Assembly: GCF_001078055.1 (NCBI RefSeq) | Contig: NZ_CP010777.1 | Span: 2,943,001-3,007,000, forward strand | Length of the DNA: 64,000 nucleotides | Direction of reading: 5' to 3' | DNA from: Rufibacter radiotolerans | GTDB taxonomy: Bacteria; Bacteroidota; Bacteroidia; Cytophagales; Hymenobacteraceae | Shown: positions 32,512 through 41,031 of the stretch, in pieces | How positions within the stretch are numbered: position 1 is the first letter of the stretch | Layout of the letters: the number at the start of each line of letters is the position of its first letter | Notes under the pieces: model-generated | Told to the model about the DNA's origin: nothing | Seen by the model: the letters and a program-made list of their open reading frames with translations, nothing else | The model's database searches: none | Program-made: the position numbers and the translations under genes

Positions 32512-32594
32512 AAACCGATTTCCTTTTCACCCTCCCGCACTTTTACCTAATTTCGCCGCGTAGTTTTTATATAGTCTAACCAAACGCAAGCATA

Positions 32595-33533
32595 ATGAAA
32601 GTAACCGTTGTTGGAGCCGGAAACGTAGGGGCCACCTGTGCCGACGTGTTGGCTTACCGCGAAATCGCCAATGAAGTAGTGTTAGTAGATATCAAAGAAG
32701 GCTTCGCCGAAGGCAAGGCGCTGGATATCTGGCAGAAATCCCCTATCAATCTGTATGACACCCGCACCGTGGGCGTCACCAACGACTATAGCCGCACCGC
32801 CAATTCAGACGTGGTGGTAATCACCTCTGGTTTGCCCCGCAAGCCCGGCATGACCCGCGATGATTTGATCAGCACCAACGCCGGCATCGTGCGTTCCGTA
32901 ACCGAGAACGTGATCAAGCATTCTCCGGAGGCCATCATCATTGTGGTTTCTAACCCGCTTGATGTTATGACCTACGCAGCGCACATCACCTCTAAATTAC
33001 CCCGCAATAAAGTAATAGGCATGGCCGGTATCCTGGACACCGCCCGTTACCGCGCCTTCTTAGCCGAAGAACTGAACGTGTCTCCTAAAGACATTCAGGC
33101 GGTATTAATGGGTGGCCACGGTGACACCATGGTTCCGTTACCTCGCTACACTACCGTAGGTGGTATTCCTGTAACCGAACTGATTGACCCTGCCAAACTA
33201 GACGCCATTGTAGACCGCACCAAGAACGGTGGTGGTGAACTGGTGAAACTGATGGGTACCTCGGCCTGGTATGCGCCAGGTTCTGCCGCTGCCCAAATGG
33301 TAGAAGCCATTGTGCGTGACCAGAAGCGCGTGTTCCCGGTTTGTATCAAGCTGGAAGGTGAGTACGGCATCACGGGCACTTATTTAGGTGTACCAGTAGT
33401 ATTGGGCAAGAACGGCGTGGAGCGCGTAATTGAGCTACAGCTGAACGAAGACGAGATGGCTCTTTTGAAAGCCTCTGAGAAAGCCGTACGTGAGGTAATG
33501 GACGTGTTAGACAACATGCCTGCCACCGCGTAA
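32595..33533 (+). CDS. mdh: Malate dehydrogenase
   Basis: 312 aa. The NAD-binding GAGNVGATCAD is at residues 7-17, with VVITSGLPRKPGMTRDDL (mobile loop with two substrate Arg), and the catalytic His in MGGHGDTMVPLPR (about 174). The loop sequence LPRKPGM and Asp38-type acidic end of strand 2 (LVDIKEG) mark an NAD-linked LDH-like malate dehydrogenase. It oxidises malate to oxaloacetate in the TCA cycle. A TAATTTCG element at about 32550 may be its promoter. A perfect 23-bp terminator follows. Confidence 0.97.
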   Translation: MKVTVVGAGNVGATCADVLAYREIANEVVLVDIKEGFAEGKALDIWQKSPINLYDTRTVGVTNDYSRTANSDVVVITSGLPRKPGMTRDDLISTNAGIVRSVTENVIKHSPEAIIIVVSNPLDVMTYAAHITSKLPRNKVIGMAGILDTARYRAFLAEELNVSPKDIQAVLMGGHGDTMVPLPRYTTVGGIPVTELIDPAKLDAIVDRTKNGGGELVKLMGTSAWYAPGSAAAQMVEAIVRDQKRVFPVCIKLEGEYGITGTYLGVPVVLGKNGVERVIELQLNEDEMALLKASEKAVREVMDVLDNMPATA

Positions 33534-33547
33534 GCCTTAACTATATC

Positions 33548-33595
33548 TTATAAACAGGAGAGCCCGGCCATTTGGCCGGGCTCTCCTGTTTATAA
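33548..33595. terminator. Perfect 23-bp-stem bidirectional terminator after mdh
   Basis: Arms 33548-33570 and 33573-33595 (TTATAAACAGGAGAGCCCGG... and complement) around TT, between convergent genes. Confidence 0.9.
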
Positions 33596-33614
33596 GGAAA
33601 ACAGGCCTAAAAAC
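33588..33614. repeat. Dispersed GTTTT-type palindrome, partial copy 12
   Basis: GTTTATAAGGAAAACAGGCC then TAAAAACG; the left half is shared with the mdh terminator tail. Confidence 0.5.
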
Positions 33615-33616
33615 GC

Positions 33617-34906
33617 TTACTGCTTATACACGACCCCGTCTTTCATCACGAACTTGATCTGCTGCAAGAGCTTGATATCTTTAATAGGGTCTCCGGTTAC
33701 GGCCACCAGGTCTGCCAGTTTTCCTTTCTCCACAGCGCCTAGTTTTTCAGACATACCTATCAATTCAGCGGCGCTTACGGTGGCAGCTTTGATGGCTTCC
33801 ATGGGCGGCATGCCGGCCTCTACCATATACTCAAACTCCTTCGCGTTTTTCCCGTGCATGAACACCCCGGCATCGGTCCCGAAGGCGATTTTCACGCCTG
33901 CTTTATAGGCCTTGGCAAACGTGCCCTGCAGTTGCGGCCCAATGGCCAACGCTTTAGGCGTCACCAGCGCGGGGTAATATCCTTTAATCTTGGCAGAGTC
34001 AGCGACGGATTTACCGGCAGTGAGGGTGGGCACGTACCAGGTGCCGTTCTTCTTCATGAGTTTCATGGTTTCCTCATCCATGAGCGTGCCGTGCTCCACT
34101 GAGGTCACCCCGGCCCGCACGGCGCGTTTCATGCCTTCGGCGCCGTGGGCGTGCACCGCCACTTTCAAGCCCAGGTCGCGGGCGGTCTCTACAATGGCTC
34201 TAATTTCTTCTTCGGTGAACTGCGGGGCTGAGCCGTCTTTGGCCACGCTCAAAACGCCGCCCGTAGACGCTATCTTGATCAGGTCAGCGCCATTCTTGTA
34301 CTGGTAGCGTACTGCTTTGCGGGCTTCATCTGGTCCGTTGGCTACGCCCTGGGCCGGGCCTGGGTCGCCCTGCAGGTCTGCGCGGTAGTTATTGGTGGGA
34401 TCCATGTGTCCGCCGGTAGCCGAGATAGCCTTGCCTACCACCAACATACGGGGCCCCTTCACCAAGCCCTGGTTGATGGCGTTACGCAACTGCACGTTCA
34501 CGCCGCTTCCGCCCAGATCACGCACGGTGGTAAAGCCGGCCATTAAGGTCTTCTCTGCATAATTCACCGACCGGAAGGCAATAGTGCCCTGGTTCAGGGA
34601 AAGAGCCTCGGCGTACGCCGTGGGGCTGGTCTCACTTTCAAAGTGCACGTGCATGTCCATAAAACCGGGCATCACGGTCTGGTTCTTCAGGTCGATGACC
34701 TTGGCGCCGGCGGCGGGGGTGGTATAGCCCTTCTCCACGGCCACAATCTTGTTGCCTTCAATCACCACGGTCATCTCTGGCTGGGCTTTGTCTTTGAGCC
34801 CGTCAATCAGGTAACCACAGTGCAGGAAGGTTTTTTGGGCCATAGACTCCAGGCCAGAGAACGCCACCAAAGCCATAGTTGCCAGCGCGTAGAAAAGTTT
34901 GTTCAT
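33617..34906 (-). CDS. Secreted metal-dependent amidohydrolase (prolidase/imidazolonepropionase-like)
   Basis: 429 aa. A Sec signal peptide (1-23, SMAQ) places it outside the cytoplasm. The amidohydrolase barrel has the metal motif MDMHVHFES (about residues 82-90), LIKIASTGG with the candidate carboxylated Lys, VAVHAHG, VEHGTLMD, and the final metal/acid Asp in AFGTDAGVF. Relatives hydrolyse Xaa-Pro or N-acyl dipeptides; the substrate here is unknown. It is convergent with mdh and divergent from nfeD. Confidence 0.9.
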   Translation of the reverse strand: MNKLFYALATMALVAFSGLESMAQKTFLHCGYLIDGLKDKAQPEMTVVIEGNKIVAVEKGYTTPAAGAKVIDLKNQTVMPGFMDMHVHFESETSPTAYAEALSLNQGTIAFRSVNYAEKTLMAGFTTVRDLGGSGVNVQLRNAINQGLVKGPRMLVVGKAISATGGHMDPTNNYRADLQGDPGPAQGVANGPDEARKAVRYQYKNGADLIKIASTGGVLSVAKDGSAPQFTEEEIRAIVETARDLGLKVAVHAHGAEGMKRAVRAGVTSVEHGTLMDEETMKLMKKNGTWYVPTLTAGKSVADSAKIKGYYPALVTPKALAIGPQLQGTFAKAYKAGVKIAFGTDAGVFMHGKNAKEFEYMVEAGMPPMEAIKAATVSAAELIGMSEKLGAVEKGKLADLVAVTGDPIKDIKLLQQIKFVMKDGVVYKQ

Positions 34907-34991
34907 ATAGGTTGGGTAGAAAACAGATTAGGTGTCTAATGTAACTAAAATTAAGGAGAGAGGCAGTATAAGTGTGGAGCCGCTTCCGTGT

Positions 34992-35034
34992 CTTTTCGGT
35001 TTCACCGTGTCCTGCGGAAAACGGCCCAAAAACG
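34992..35034. repeat. Dispersed GTTTT-type palindrome, degenerate copy 13
   Basis: TCTTTTCGGTTTCACCGTGT / GCGGAAAACGGCCCAAAAACG in the divergent gap between the amidohydrolase gene and nfeD; arms are only partly matched. Confidence 0.45.
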
Positions 35035-35109
35035 CTAACCCTTGCCACCCTGCTTGCTTTTTCCGTAAAAAATCTTACCTTGATACCATAACCAATTAAG
35101 GGCAAAGCA

Positions 35110-35535
35110 ATGGATTTCTGGTGGTTGTGGCTCATAGCCGGCATTCTGTTACTGGTAGCGGAAATGATAACCGGCACGTTTTACCTGCTTTGGCTGGGCG
35201 TGGCGGCCATGGTCGCGGCTGTTTTGGCTTATCTGTTCCCTGAAAACTATTTGCTTCCGCCGGCCGCTGCCAGCGTGACCGGGCTCCTTCTGATTCTTTT
35301 CACCAAACCGCTCACCACCCGCCTACGTCAGGCCCGCGGCTACGCCGATCCTGCCCATCAGCTCACCAACAAAGAGGGCGAAGTACTGGAACCCATCTCC
35401 CCTACCCGCCTGGGCATTGTGCGCGTGGGAACCGAGATCTGGTCTGCCAGCGCTCAGGAAGATTTGGAGATTGGCCAACGGGTGCTGGTGGTGGCCCAAA
35501 GCAGCACGGTCTTGAAAGTAGTGCCTATCAAATAA
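35110..35535 (+). CDS. NfeD family membrane protein
   Basis: 141 aa. Two to three membrane helices (about residues 3-25, 27-45, 48-66) are followed by a cytoplasmic OB-fold NfeD C-terminal domain (about 85-140: LTNKEGEVLEPISPTRLGIVRV...VLVVAQSSTVLKVVPI). The key Gly residues of the domain are present. It is the short NfeD form without the ClpP-class protease part. It is paired with a stomatin gene 39 bp downstream, the classic NfeD-stomatin arrangement, thought to act on membrane organisation. Confidence 0.92.
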   Translation: MDFWWLWLIAGILLLVAEMITGTFYLLWLGVAAMVAAVLAYLFPENYLLPPAAASVTGLLLILFTKPLTTRLRQARGYADPAHQLTNKEGEVLEPISPTRLGIVRVGTEIWSASAQEDLEIGQRVLVVAQSSTVLKVVPIK

Positions 35536-35548
35536 GAGTTCAGCGTTT

Positions 35549-35568
35549 CACTCACTCACTCACTCACT
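35549..35568 (+). repeat. Five tandem CACT repeats between nfeD and the stomatin gene
   Basis: A perfect (CACT)5 tract ends 6 bp before the stomatin ATG at 35575. It occupies the place where a ribosome-binding region would be, so changes in copy number would alter the leader of the second gene. Confidence 0.85.
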
Positions 35569-35574
35569 AAATAC

Positions 35575-36465
35575 ATGACTACCTCACTCATTATCCTTGC
35601 CTCCGTTATTGTGCTCATGGCGCTGTCCATCCGGATTATCCAGCAGCAGAAGGTTGCCGTGGTGGAGCGGCTGGGTAAGTTTCAGCGCCTGATGCACCCG
35701 GGCCTGAACCTGTTCATCCCGATTGTGGACCGCGTGCGGGTGTACCATGACCTGCGCATCCAACAGACTAACGTACCGCCCCAGAGCGTGATTACCCGCG
35801 ACAACGTGCAGGTGCTCATTGACACAATTGTGTTCTACCAGGTAGTGGGCCCCGAGCAAGCCACTTACGGCATTTTTGACTACGTGCTGGGCGTGCGTAA
35901 CATCACCACGGCCACCATGCGCCAGATCATCGGTAACCTGGAACTGGACGAGACGCTTTCTGGACGCGAGCGGATCTCCGCCGAGATCAGGACCGCCCTG
36001 GATGAGGCCACTGAGAAATGGGGCGTGCGCATTGAACGCGTAGAGGTAATTGACATCAAGCCCCCTGTAGACATTCAGGAAGCCATGGACAAGCAGATGA
36101 AAGCCGAGCGGAACCGCCGCGCCATTATTCTGGAAGCCGAAGCCGCCAAACAAGACATGATCCTTCGGGCCGAAGGCGACAAGGCCAGCAAGGTGCTCCG
36201 CGCGGAAGGCGAGCGGGCCTCGGCTGAGCTCCACGCCCTGGGCCAGGCCCGCGCCATCATAGACGTAGCCGAAGCCGAGAAAACCCGCATCAAACTCTTA
36301 ATGGAAGCAGGCCTTGACGACCGGGTGCTTACTTATAAATCCTTCGAGGCGTTGGAGAAAATTGCCATGGGCCCGGCCAACAAGATCTTCCTGCCTACCA
36401 CGGCGGTAGAAACCCTGGGCAACATTGGCGCCATTGGCGATATGCTCAAAAGCAGCAAAAACTAG
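35575..36465 (+). CDS. Stomatin/slipin-type SPFH domain membrane protein
   Basis: 296 aa. An N-terminal membrane helix (about 3-22) is followed by an SPFH/band-7 domain (about 25-185: VVERLGKFQRLMHPGLNLFIPIVD, VDTIVFYQV-like IDTIVFYQVVGPEQATYGI, LDEATEKWGVRIERVEVIDI). A coiled coil rich in Ala and Glu follows (190-260), then a short tail. Stomatins form large rings in the membrane and pair with NfeD; the neighbouring nfeD gene confirms the assignment. QmcA of E. coli is the close functional analogue. Confidence 0.93.
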   Translation: MTTSLIILASVIVLMALSIRIIQQQKVAVVERLGKFQRLMHPGLNLFIPIVDRVRVYHDLRIQQTNVPPQSVITRDNVQVLIDTIVFYQVVGPEQATYGIFDYVLGVRNITTATMRQIIGNLELDETLSGRERISAEIRTALDEATEKWGVRIERVEVIDIKPPVDIQEAMDKQMKAERNRRAIILEAEAAKQDMILRAEGDKASKVLRAEGERASAELHALGQARAIIDVAEAEKTRIKLLMEAGLDDRVLTYKSFEALEKIAMGPANKIFLPTTAVETLGNIGAIGDMLKSSKN

Positions 36466-36470
36466 CTAGT

Positions 36471-36508
36471 CGTTTTAGGGCTGTTTTCCGGAAAACGGGC
36501 CTAAAACG
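36471..36508. repeat. Dispersed GTTTT-type palindrome, copy 14 (close to consensus)
   Basis: CGTTTTAGGGCTGTTTTCC / GGAAAACGGGCCTAAAACG; 38 bp with nearly perfect pairing, directly after the stomatin stop. Confidence 0.88.
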
Positions 36509-36523
36509 GGTTTGATCCAAATT

Positions 36524-36568
36524 AAAAGAGGAGGCCTCGCAGATAAACTCTGCGAGGCCTCCTCTTTT
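36524..36568. terminator. Perfect 19-bp-stem bidirectional terminator
   Basis: Arms 36524-36542 and 36550-36568 (AAAAGAGGAGGCCTCGCAG and complement) with a 7-nt loop, T-rich ends on both strands. Confidence 0.9.
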
Positions 36569-36653
36569 ATATTCATCGATATTTATCCCTCCATTTATCA
36601 TCCTGAAAGCTCCTTATGAGCGAACCAGGAAAGCGCATAAATAACAATTAGGA

Positions 36654-36691
36654 CCTTTTAAAGCCCGTTTTCCGGAAAACACCCCAAAACG
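36654..36691. repeat. Dispersed GTTTT-type palindrome, copy 15
   Basis: CCTTTTAAAGCCCGTTTTCC / GGAAAACACCCCAAAACG. Confidence 0.75.
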
Positions 36692-36711
36692 ACCTGACAA
36701 TCAAAAACTGC

Positions 36712-36802
36712 CTCCCCGGCCTGTCCCCTGACAGGACGGAAGAAAGGTGCCTTTATTGGTGACGGACATAGTTTGGCCTGTCAGGGGACAGGCCAAGGGG
36801 AG
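36712..36802. repeat. Paired inverted-repeat element, each arm itself a hairpin
   Basis: The left arm (36712-36735) contains GGCCTGTCCCCTGACAGG. The right arm (36777-36802) contains CCTGTCAGGGGACAGGCC. They are reverse complements except for two inserted A, and enclose 41 bp. Each arm can also fold alone (CCTGTC/GACAGG). This could be a small non-autonomous mobile element, but no target-site duplication is evident. Confidence 0.7.
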
Positions 36803-36850
36803 AGTTTGCAGGAAGAAACGTCAGCAGAAGAACCAAACATAAGCAATTCG

Positions 36851-36888
36851 CATTTACAGCCTGTTTTTCTGAAAACGGCCCTAAAACG
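36851..36888. repeat. Dispersed GTTTT-type palindrome, copy 16
   Basis: CATTTACAGCCTGTTTTTC / TGAAAACGGCCCTAAAACG, right after the rhomboid gene (minus strand). Confidence 0.75.
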
Positions 36889-36908
36889 CATTACTAATCA
36901 CGAACCCC

Positions 36909-37826
36909 CTACTTCTGACTCGCCTTAAACAACTTCTGCTTTTCCTCTTTGGTCAGGCTCTCATACCCCGAAACGGAGATCTTATCCAGAATCTGATCGA
37001 TTTCTATTTGGGAAGGGTGCCCGGCCATGCCAGAAGAAACAGGCATAGAAGGATTAGGCGCGGCGGTATACGGTCGGTTAGGGTTTTTATAGGTGACCTT
37101 GAGAGGAGATCTAGGTTTGAACAGACCACTGAAAAAGCCCAGCACCGCCTGCACCGGACGACCAAAATCAGTGCCGCGCTGCAGTTGCTGAATGTAGAAA
37201 AACCCCAGAATGGCACCGCCCAGGTGGGCAATGTTACCGCCGGCGTTGCTGCCTACGGCCCCTGAGATGGAGAGCAACACCATCACGGCCGCAATATACT
37301 TGATTCTAATGGGGCCAAGCAGGATGAGGTTGAACGTGTAATTAGGCAACAACGTAGCTGCGGCCACCATCACAGAGATCACACTCCCAGAGGCTCCCAT
37401 CATAAAAGACCGGTCTGCGCGAAGCTGTAGGTACGGGATGGTGTTGTAAGTAAGCAGGTAGAAAAGTCCGCCGGCCAGCCCGCCCAATACATAGAGGTTC
37501 ACCAGACGCTTGTCGCCAAGGTATTCCCGTATCAGCATGCCAAACCAATACAGGTTGAGCAGGTTGAAGATGATATGGAAGAACTCCAGGTGGGTGAAGA
37601 AATAGGTAAACAGGGTCCAGGGACGGTACGCGAACAGCTGCAGATTAGAGGGCAGCTGCAGGAAGGTCATGAGATACCCAAATGTGCTTCCGGAACCGCT
37701 CAGGGTCATGATGGTGCGCACCACAATCAGCACGGCAAACACCACCACATTTATGAAAATGAGTTGGTGCAGCGCGTTATTGCCTTTACTGAACGCCGAT
37801 TTTATATCGTCAAAGATACTGGTCAT
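36909..37826 (-). CDS. Rhomboid family intramembrane serine protease (second of a tandem pair)
   Basis: 305 aa, about six membrane helices in residues 20-220. The rhomboid signatures are YFFTHLEFFHIIFNLLNLYWFG (conserved His and Asn), the catalytic Ser in MMGASGSVISVM and the catalytic His in NIAHLGGAILG. A cytoplasmic tail (225-305) ends in a conserved-looking helical segment, IDQILDKISVSGYESLTKEEKQ split across residues about 278-300. It begins 3 bp after the upstream rhomboid stop, so the two are cotranscribed and probably coupled. Confidence 0.93.
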   Translation of the reverse strand: MTSIFDDIKSAFSKGNNALHQLIFINVVVFAVLIVVRTIMTLSGSGSTFGYLMTFLQLPSNLQLFAYRPWTLFTYFFTHLEFFHIIFNLLNLYWFGMLIREYLGDKRLVNLYVLGGLAGGLFYLLTYNTIPYLQLRADRSFMMGASGSVISVMVAAATLLPNYTFNLILLGPIRIKYIAAVMVLLSISGAVGSNAGGNIAHLGGAILGFFYIQQLQRGTDFGRPVQAVLGFFSGLFKPRSPLKVTYKNPNRPYTAAPNPSMPVSSGMAGHPSQIEIDQILDKISVSGYESLTKEEKQKLFKASQK

Positions 37827-37829
37827 AGG

Positions 37830-38615
37830 TTAGTAGAAATTTGTGCGTTTCCGCTCCCAGAGTTTGAGTAAGATATAAGCGAAAAGCATACCGCCCAGGT
37901 GGGCATAATGTGCCACATTATCGCCGGGAGTACGGTTTAAGCCGGAATATAGCTCAAACGCGCCGTATAGTAATACGAAATATTTAGCCTTGATGGGTAT
38001 CGGGAAGAACAGCAACATAAGCTCTGTGTTGGGGAACAGCATGCCAAAGGCCATCAATATCCCGAACACCGCGCCAGACGCTCCAAGCATAGGACTGTTC
38101 ACCATCACCTCAGATAATTTAGCCGCAATGGTCTTCGCCTGCATGATAAACTGAGGATCACTAGGATTACGGTTAAACTCTATCATGAAATCCTGCAGCC
38201 CGCGCACGTTCACCCCGGCACTTTGCACCAGATTTCTAAAATCAATGGGGTCTGGGTTCTGCATAAAGGCCGTCACCCCGTCCATGACCACCGTCACTTC
38301 ATACCCGCGGACCAAAGAATATAGCAGACTAGCGCCTAAACCGGTAACCAGGTAGAAAATGAGAAAGCGCTTCTCTCCCCAATGGCGCTCCAGTAGAGGC
38401 CCGAAGATGAACAAACTGAGCATGTTCCCCAGCAGGTGCATTATATTCACTTTGGAGTGCATGAACATGTGGGTCACGAACTGGTGCGGCTGAAACTTAT
38501 CTGACCGGATATCATGCAGGGCAAATAAATCCGTGGGAAACAGCCTATCGCTCAGAAAGTACATGAGCACATTGAGGATAAGCAAGTTACGCACCATGGG
38601 TGTGATAGGTGGCAT
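37830..38615 (-). CDS. Rhomboid family intramembrane serine protease (first of a tandem pair)
   Basis: 261 aa from ATG 38615 (MPPITPMVRNL); an upstream in-frame start would add 15 unlikely residues. Membrane helices carry THMFMHSKVNIMHLLGNMLSLFIFG, the catalytic Ser in MLGASGAVFGILMAFG and the catalytic His in HYAHLGGMLFAYILL. A loop insertion of about 60 residues (MDGVTAFMQNPDPIDFRNL...) lies between helices, before the GASG motif. This insertion distinguishes it from its neighbour. Substrates are unknown. Confidence 0.93.
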   Translation of the reverse strand: MPPITPMVRNLLILNVLMYFLSDRLFPTDLFALHDIRSDKFQPHQFVTHMFMHSKVNIMHLLGNMLSLFIFGPLLERHWGEKRFLIFYLVTGLGASLLYSLVRGYEVTVVMDGVTAFMQNPDPIDFRNLVQSAGVNVRGLQDFMIEFNRNPSDPQFIMQAKTIAAKLSEVMVNSPMLGASGAVFGILMAFGMLFPNTELMLLFFPIPIKAKYFVLLYGAFELYSGLNRTPGDNVAHYAHLGGMLFAYILLKLWERKRTNFY

Positions 38616-38809
38616 AAAGTAGTCTTGTGGTAAAATGGGCAAAGGAACGCAATACCACAAAAGCCTGTGGCGCCATTCATATTCTTACAATAACCGGCCT
38701 ACGGGAGAATGGTTCTGCACCCAAGCGTACGGCATACCGGCGCAATGGATACCCAGCGCAACTAAATTCTTTAGCGCAGGCTGTTTTCCTCCCGGCTGGC
38801 CCTTACAGA

Positions 38810-40651
38810 TTAGCCCCGCTGGAAAAGGTCCTGCAACTGCTCGGTCTGCAGAATAACCAGGGTCTTCTGGCCGCTAGGCGTATAGTTGGGCACCTGGCAA
38901 CCGAATAACCTGTCTACCAGCGCGTTCATCTCCTGGTCGCTCAACCGGCCGGTGAACCGGCTGGCCACGCGTTTGGCCATAGCCCGGGCCAGGTTCTCCT
39001 GCCGGTCTACCTTTAACGAAGACAGGTTGTTCTTATATTGTTCCAGCAGGCCCTCAATCAGTTCCCGCTCATCGCGGAGCGGAATATCTGCCGGAATACC
39101 GTTCACCACCAGCGTATTGTTGCCGAAGTCATTGAAGACAAAGCCCAGCGCGTTGAACTCCTCGGCCAGCTCCATCACCAGCGAGAAATCGCCCGGCGAG
39201 AGCGGCAACGTCTGCGGGAACAGCAACTGCTGCGATGCGCCCGTGCGCTTGCCCAGGGCCTGACTATACTTTTCATACAGAATGCGTTCCTGGGCCGCCT
39301 GCTGGTCCACTACCATCAACCCCGATTTCACCTGCACCATCAAATACTTCTGGTGCACCTGCAGGGCCTTGGAGCCGCCGGTCAGGTTACCGCCTCCCAG
39401 CAGCGTCTCCTCCTCTTCCGGGAAAAGATTGGTATCCTCTGGCGTTGCGGTTCTGTTTACGTCTCTGGCCGGAGCCGAATAGGAATGTCCAAAGCTGCTT
39501 CCGCCGGAGGCACGGCTGGTAAAGGTGGTAGGCAAACCAGACGAGGGCGAGGTTCTGGGGGCCTGTGCCGGGGCTGTCTCAAAATCCATAGACGCCGGGA
39601 ATTTCATGGGCTGGAGCGGCATGTAGTTCACGTCGGCGCCAAAGTCCAGGGACGGGGCAATGTTGTGCAGGCCCAGGCTCTGCTTCACGGCCGCGCGCAC
39701 AATGGCGTAGACCGTTTTCTCGTCCTCAAACTTGATCTCGGTCTTGGTGGGGTGCACGTTAATGTCTATCGTTTCCGGGGCGATTTCCAGAAACAAGACA
39801 TAAAACGGGAAACTGTCCTTGGGCAACAGCCCCTCAAAGGCGGTAAGCACCGCGTGGTTCAGGTACTGGCTTTTGATGTAGCGGTTGTTCACGAAGAAGA
39901 ACTGCTCGCCGCGACTTTTCTTGGCAAACTCGGGCTTACCTATGTAGCCCTTCACGGTCAGGAACGGCGTGGTTTCCTCACAGGCTGCCATCTGCTCTTT
40001 GTATTCGCGGCCAAAGATACTCACAATGCGCTGGCTCAGCTTGCCCGCGGGCAGGTTCATCACCTCCACCTCATTCTGGTACAGGGCAAAGGCAATCTCG
40101 GGGTTGGCCAGGGCCACGCGCTGGAACTCGTCCAGGATATGGCGCATCTCCACGGGGTTGCTTTTCAGGAAGTTACGGCGGGCGGGCACGTTAAAGAACA
40201 GGTTCTTCACGCACACAATGGTGCCCTCGGCCATGGCCTCGGGTTCCTGCTTGAGCACTTCGTTGCCTTCAATGGTAAGGCAGGTGCCCAGCTCGGCGCC
40301 CCGGGCGCGGGTCTTCATCTCTACCTGGGCCACGGCGGCAATAGAGGCCATGGCCTCGCCCCTGAACCCCATGGTCCTGATCCGGAAAAGGTCTTCGGTG
40401 CTCTTTATCTTGGAGGTGGCGTGGCGCTCAAAACACATGCGGGCGTCGGTAGGGGTCATGCCCTGGCCGTCGTCCACTACCTGTATCAGTTGCTTGCCGG
40501 CGTCTTTGATGATTAACTGTACGCTGGTGGCGCGTGCATCTACGCTATTCTCCAACAACTCCTTCACCACCGAGGCCGGGCGCTGCACCACTTCGCCGGC
40601 GGCGATCTGGTTGGCCAGGTACTCGGGTAATAAACGGATGATATCTGCCAT
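38810..40651 (-). CDS. mutL: DNA mismatch repair protein MutL
   Basis: 613 aa. The GHKL ATPase is at 1-330 with AAGEVVQRPASVVKELLENS, DDGQGM, RHATSKI and GFRGEALASI-like GFRGEAMASIAA. A disordered linker (about 345-430) precedes the dimerisation/endonuclease domain. The endonuclease motif DQHA(x2)E(x4)E appears as DQQAAQERILYE at 449-460, with Gln in place of the usual His451. Asp449, Glu455 and Glu460 are kept. MutL links mismatch recognition by MutS to strand cutting. The gene stands alone here. Confidence 0.97.
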   Translation of the reverse strand: MADIIRLLPEYLANQIAAGEVVQRPASVVKELLENSVDARATSVQLIIKDAGKQLIQVVDDGQGMTPTDARMCFERHATSKIKSTEDLFRIRTMGFRGEAMASIAAVAQVEMKTRARGAELGTCLTIEGNEVLKQEPEAMAEGTIVCVKNLFFNVPARRNFLKSNPVEMRHILDEFQRVALANPEIAFALYQNEVEVMNLPAGKLSQRIVSIFGREYKEQMAACEETTPFLTVKGYIGKPEFAKKSRGEQFFFVNNRYIKSQYLNHAVLTAFEGLLPKDSFPFYVLFLEIAPETIDINVHPTKTEIKFEDEKTVYAIVRAAVKQSLGLHNIAPSLDFGADVNYMPLQPMKFPASMDFETAPAQAPRTSPSSGLPTTFTSRASGGSSFGHSYSAPARDVNRTATPEDTNLFPEEEETLLGGGNLTGGSKALQVHQKYLMVQVKSGLMVVDQQAAQERILYEKYSQALGKRTGASQQLLFPQTLPLSPGDFSLVMELAEEFNALGFVFNDFGNNTLVVNGIPADIPLRDERELIEGLLEQYKNNLSSLKVDRQENLARAMAKRVASRFTGRLSDQEMNALVDRLFGCQVPNYTPSGQKTLVILQTEQLQDLFQRG

Positions 40652-41031
40652 AAATCTTCCCTGCGTAGTTAATTATTTTTATTCTCCCTTCCCGTTGAGT
40701 AGGAGGACAAACCAGGGGTCGGCCCGAACTTTTTAAGGGAGAAAAGCAAAATTTTAAGTAATATTACCAGCTTAAACAGCGGGGTAAGTTCCCTCACCTT
40801 CTGCCAGTTCTATCTTTTGGTGCCCGTTTTCTGCGGTGGGTTGCCCTGCCGCCAAAGCGAGCCCTGAAAGGTAGAGGCTTTTGAGGAAACTACTCTGGTC
40901 TAAACCGTTTTTGCCCCGTTTTTCCAAAAAAAGGCGTAAAACGCACCAGGGTCCCTTTGCCGGCCGGCTACTTTCCTCTGCGAAATTAGGCCTATGAAAC
41001 AGTTATTCAAATTTTAATTACGCGTTGCGAA
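40652..41031. other. Divergent intergenic region between mutL and the GH3 gene
   Basis: 380-bp gap with one palindrome copy (below). On the minus strand at about 40979-40988 a TAATTTCG octamer occurs, like those before ostA and mdh, but far from mutL. No gene is seen. Confidence 0.5.
40905..40943. repeat. Dispersed GTTTT-type palindrome, copy 17
   Basis: CCGTTTTTGCCCCGTTTTTCC / AAAAAAAGGCGTAAAACG, in a divergent gap. Confidence 0.65.

Larger units (their letters stand above)
36466..36908. other. 443-bp intergenic region rich in hairpins
   Basis: Between convergent stomatin and rhomboid genes lie three palindrome copies, a perfect 19-bp terminator and a paired inverted-repeat element (all listed separately). 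No gene is seen. Confidence 0.7.

Noticed and set aside
39038..40516. 492-codon open frame antisense to mutL
   Set aside because: Same effect of codon bias and G+C content; no motif, no promoter, and it lies wholly within a certain gene.
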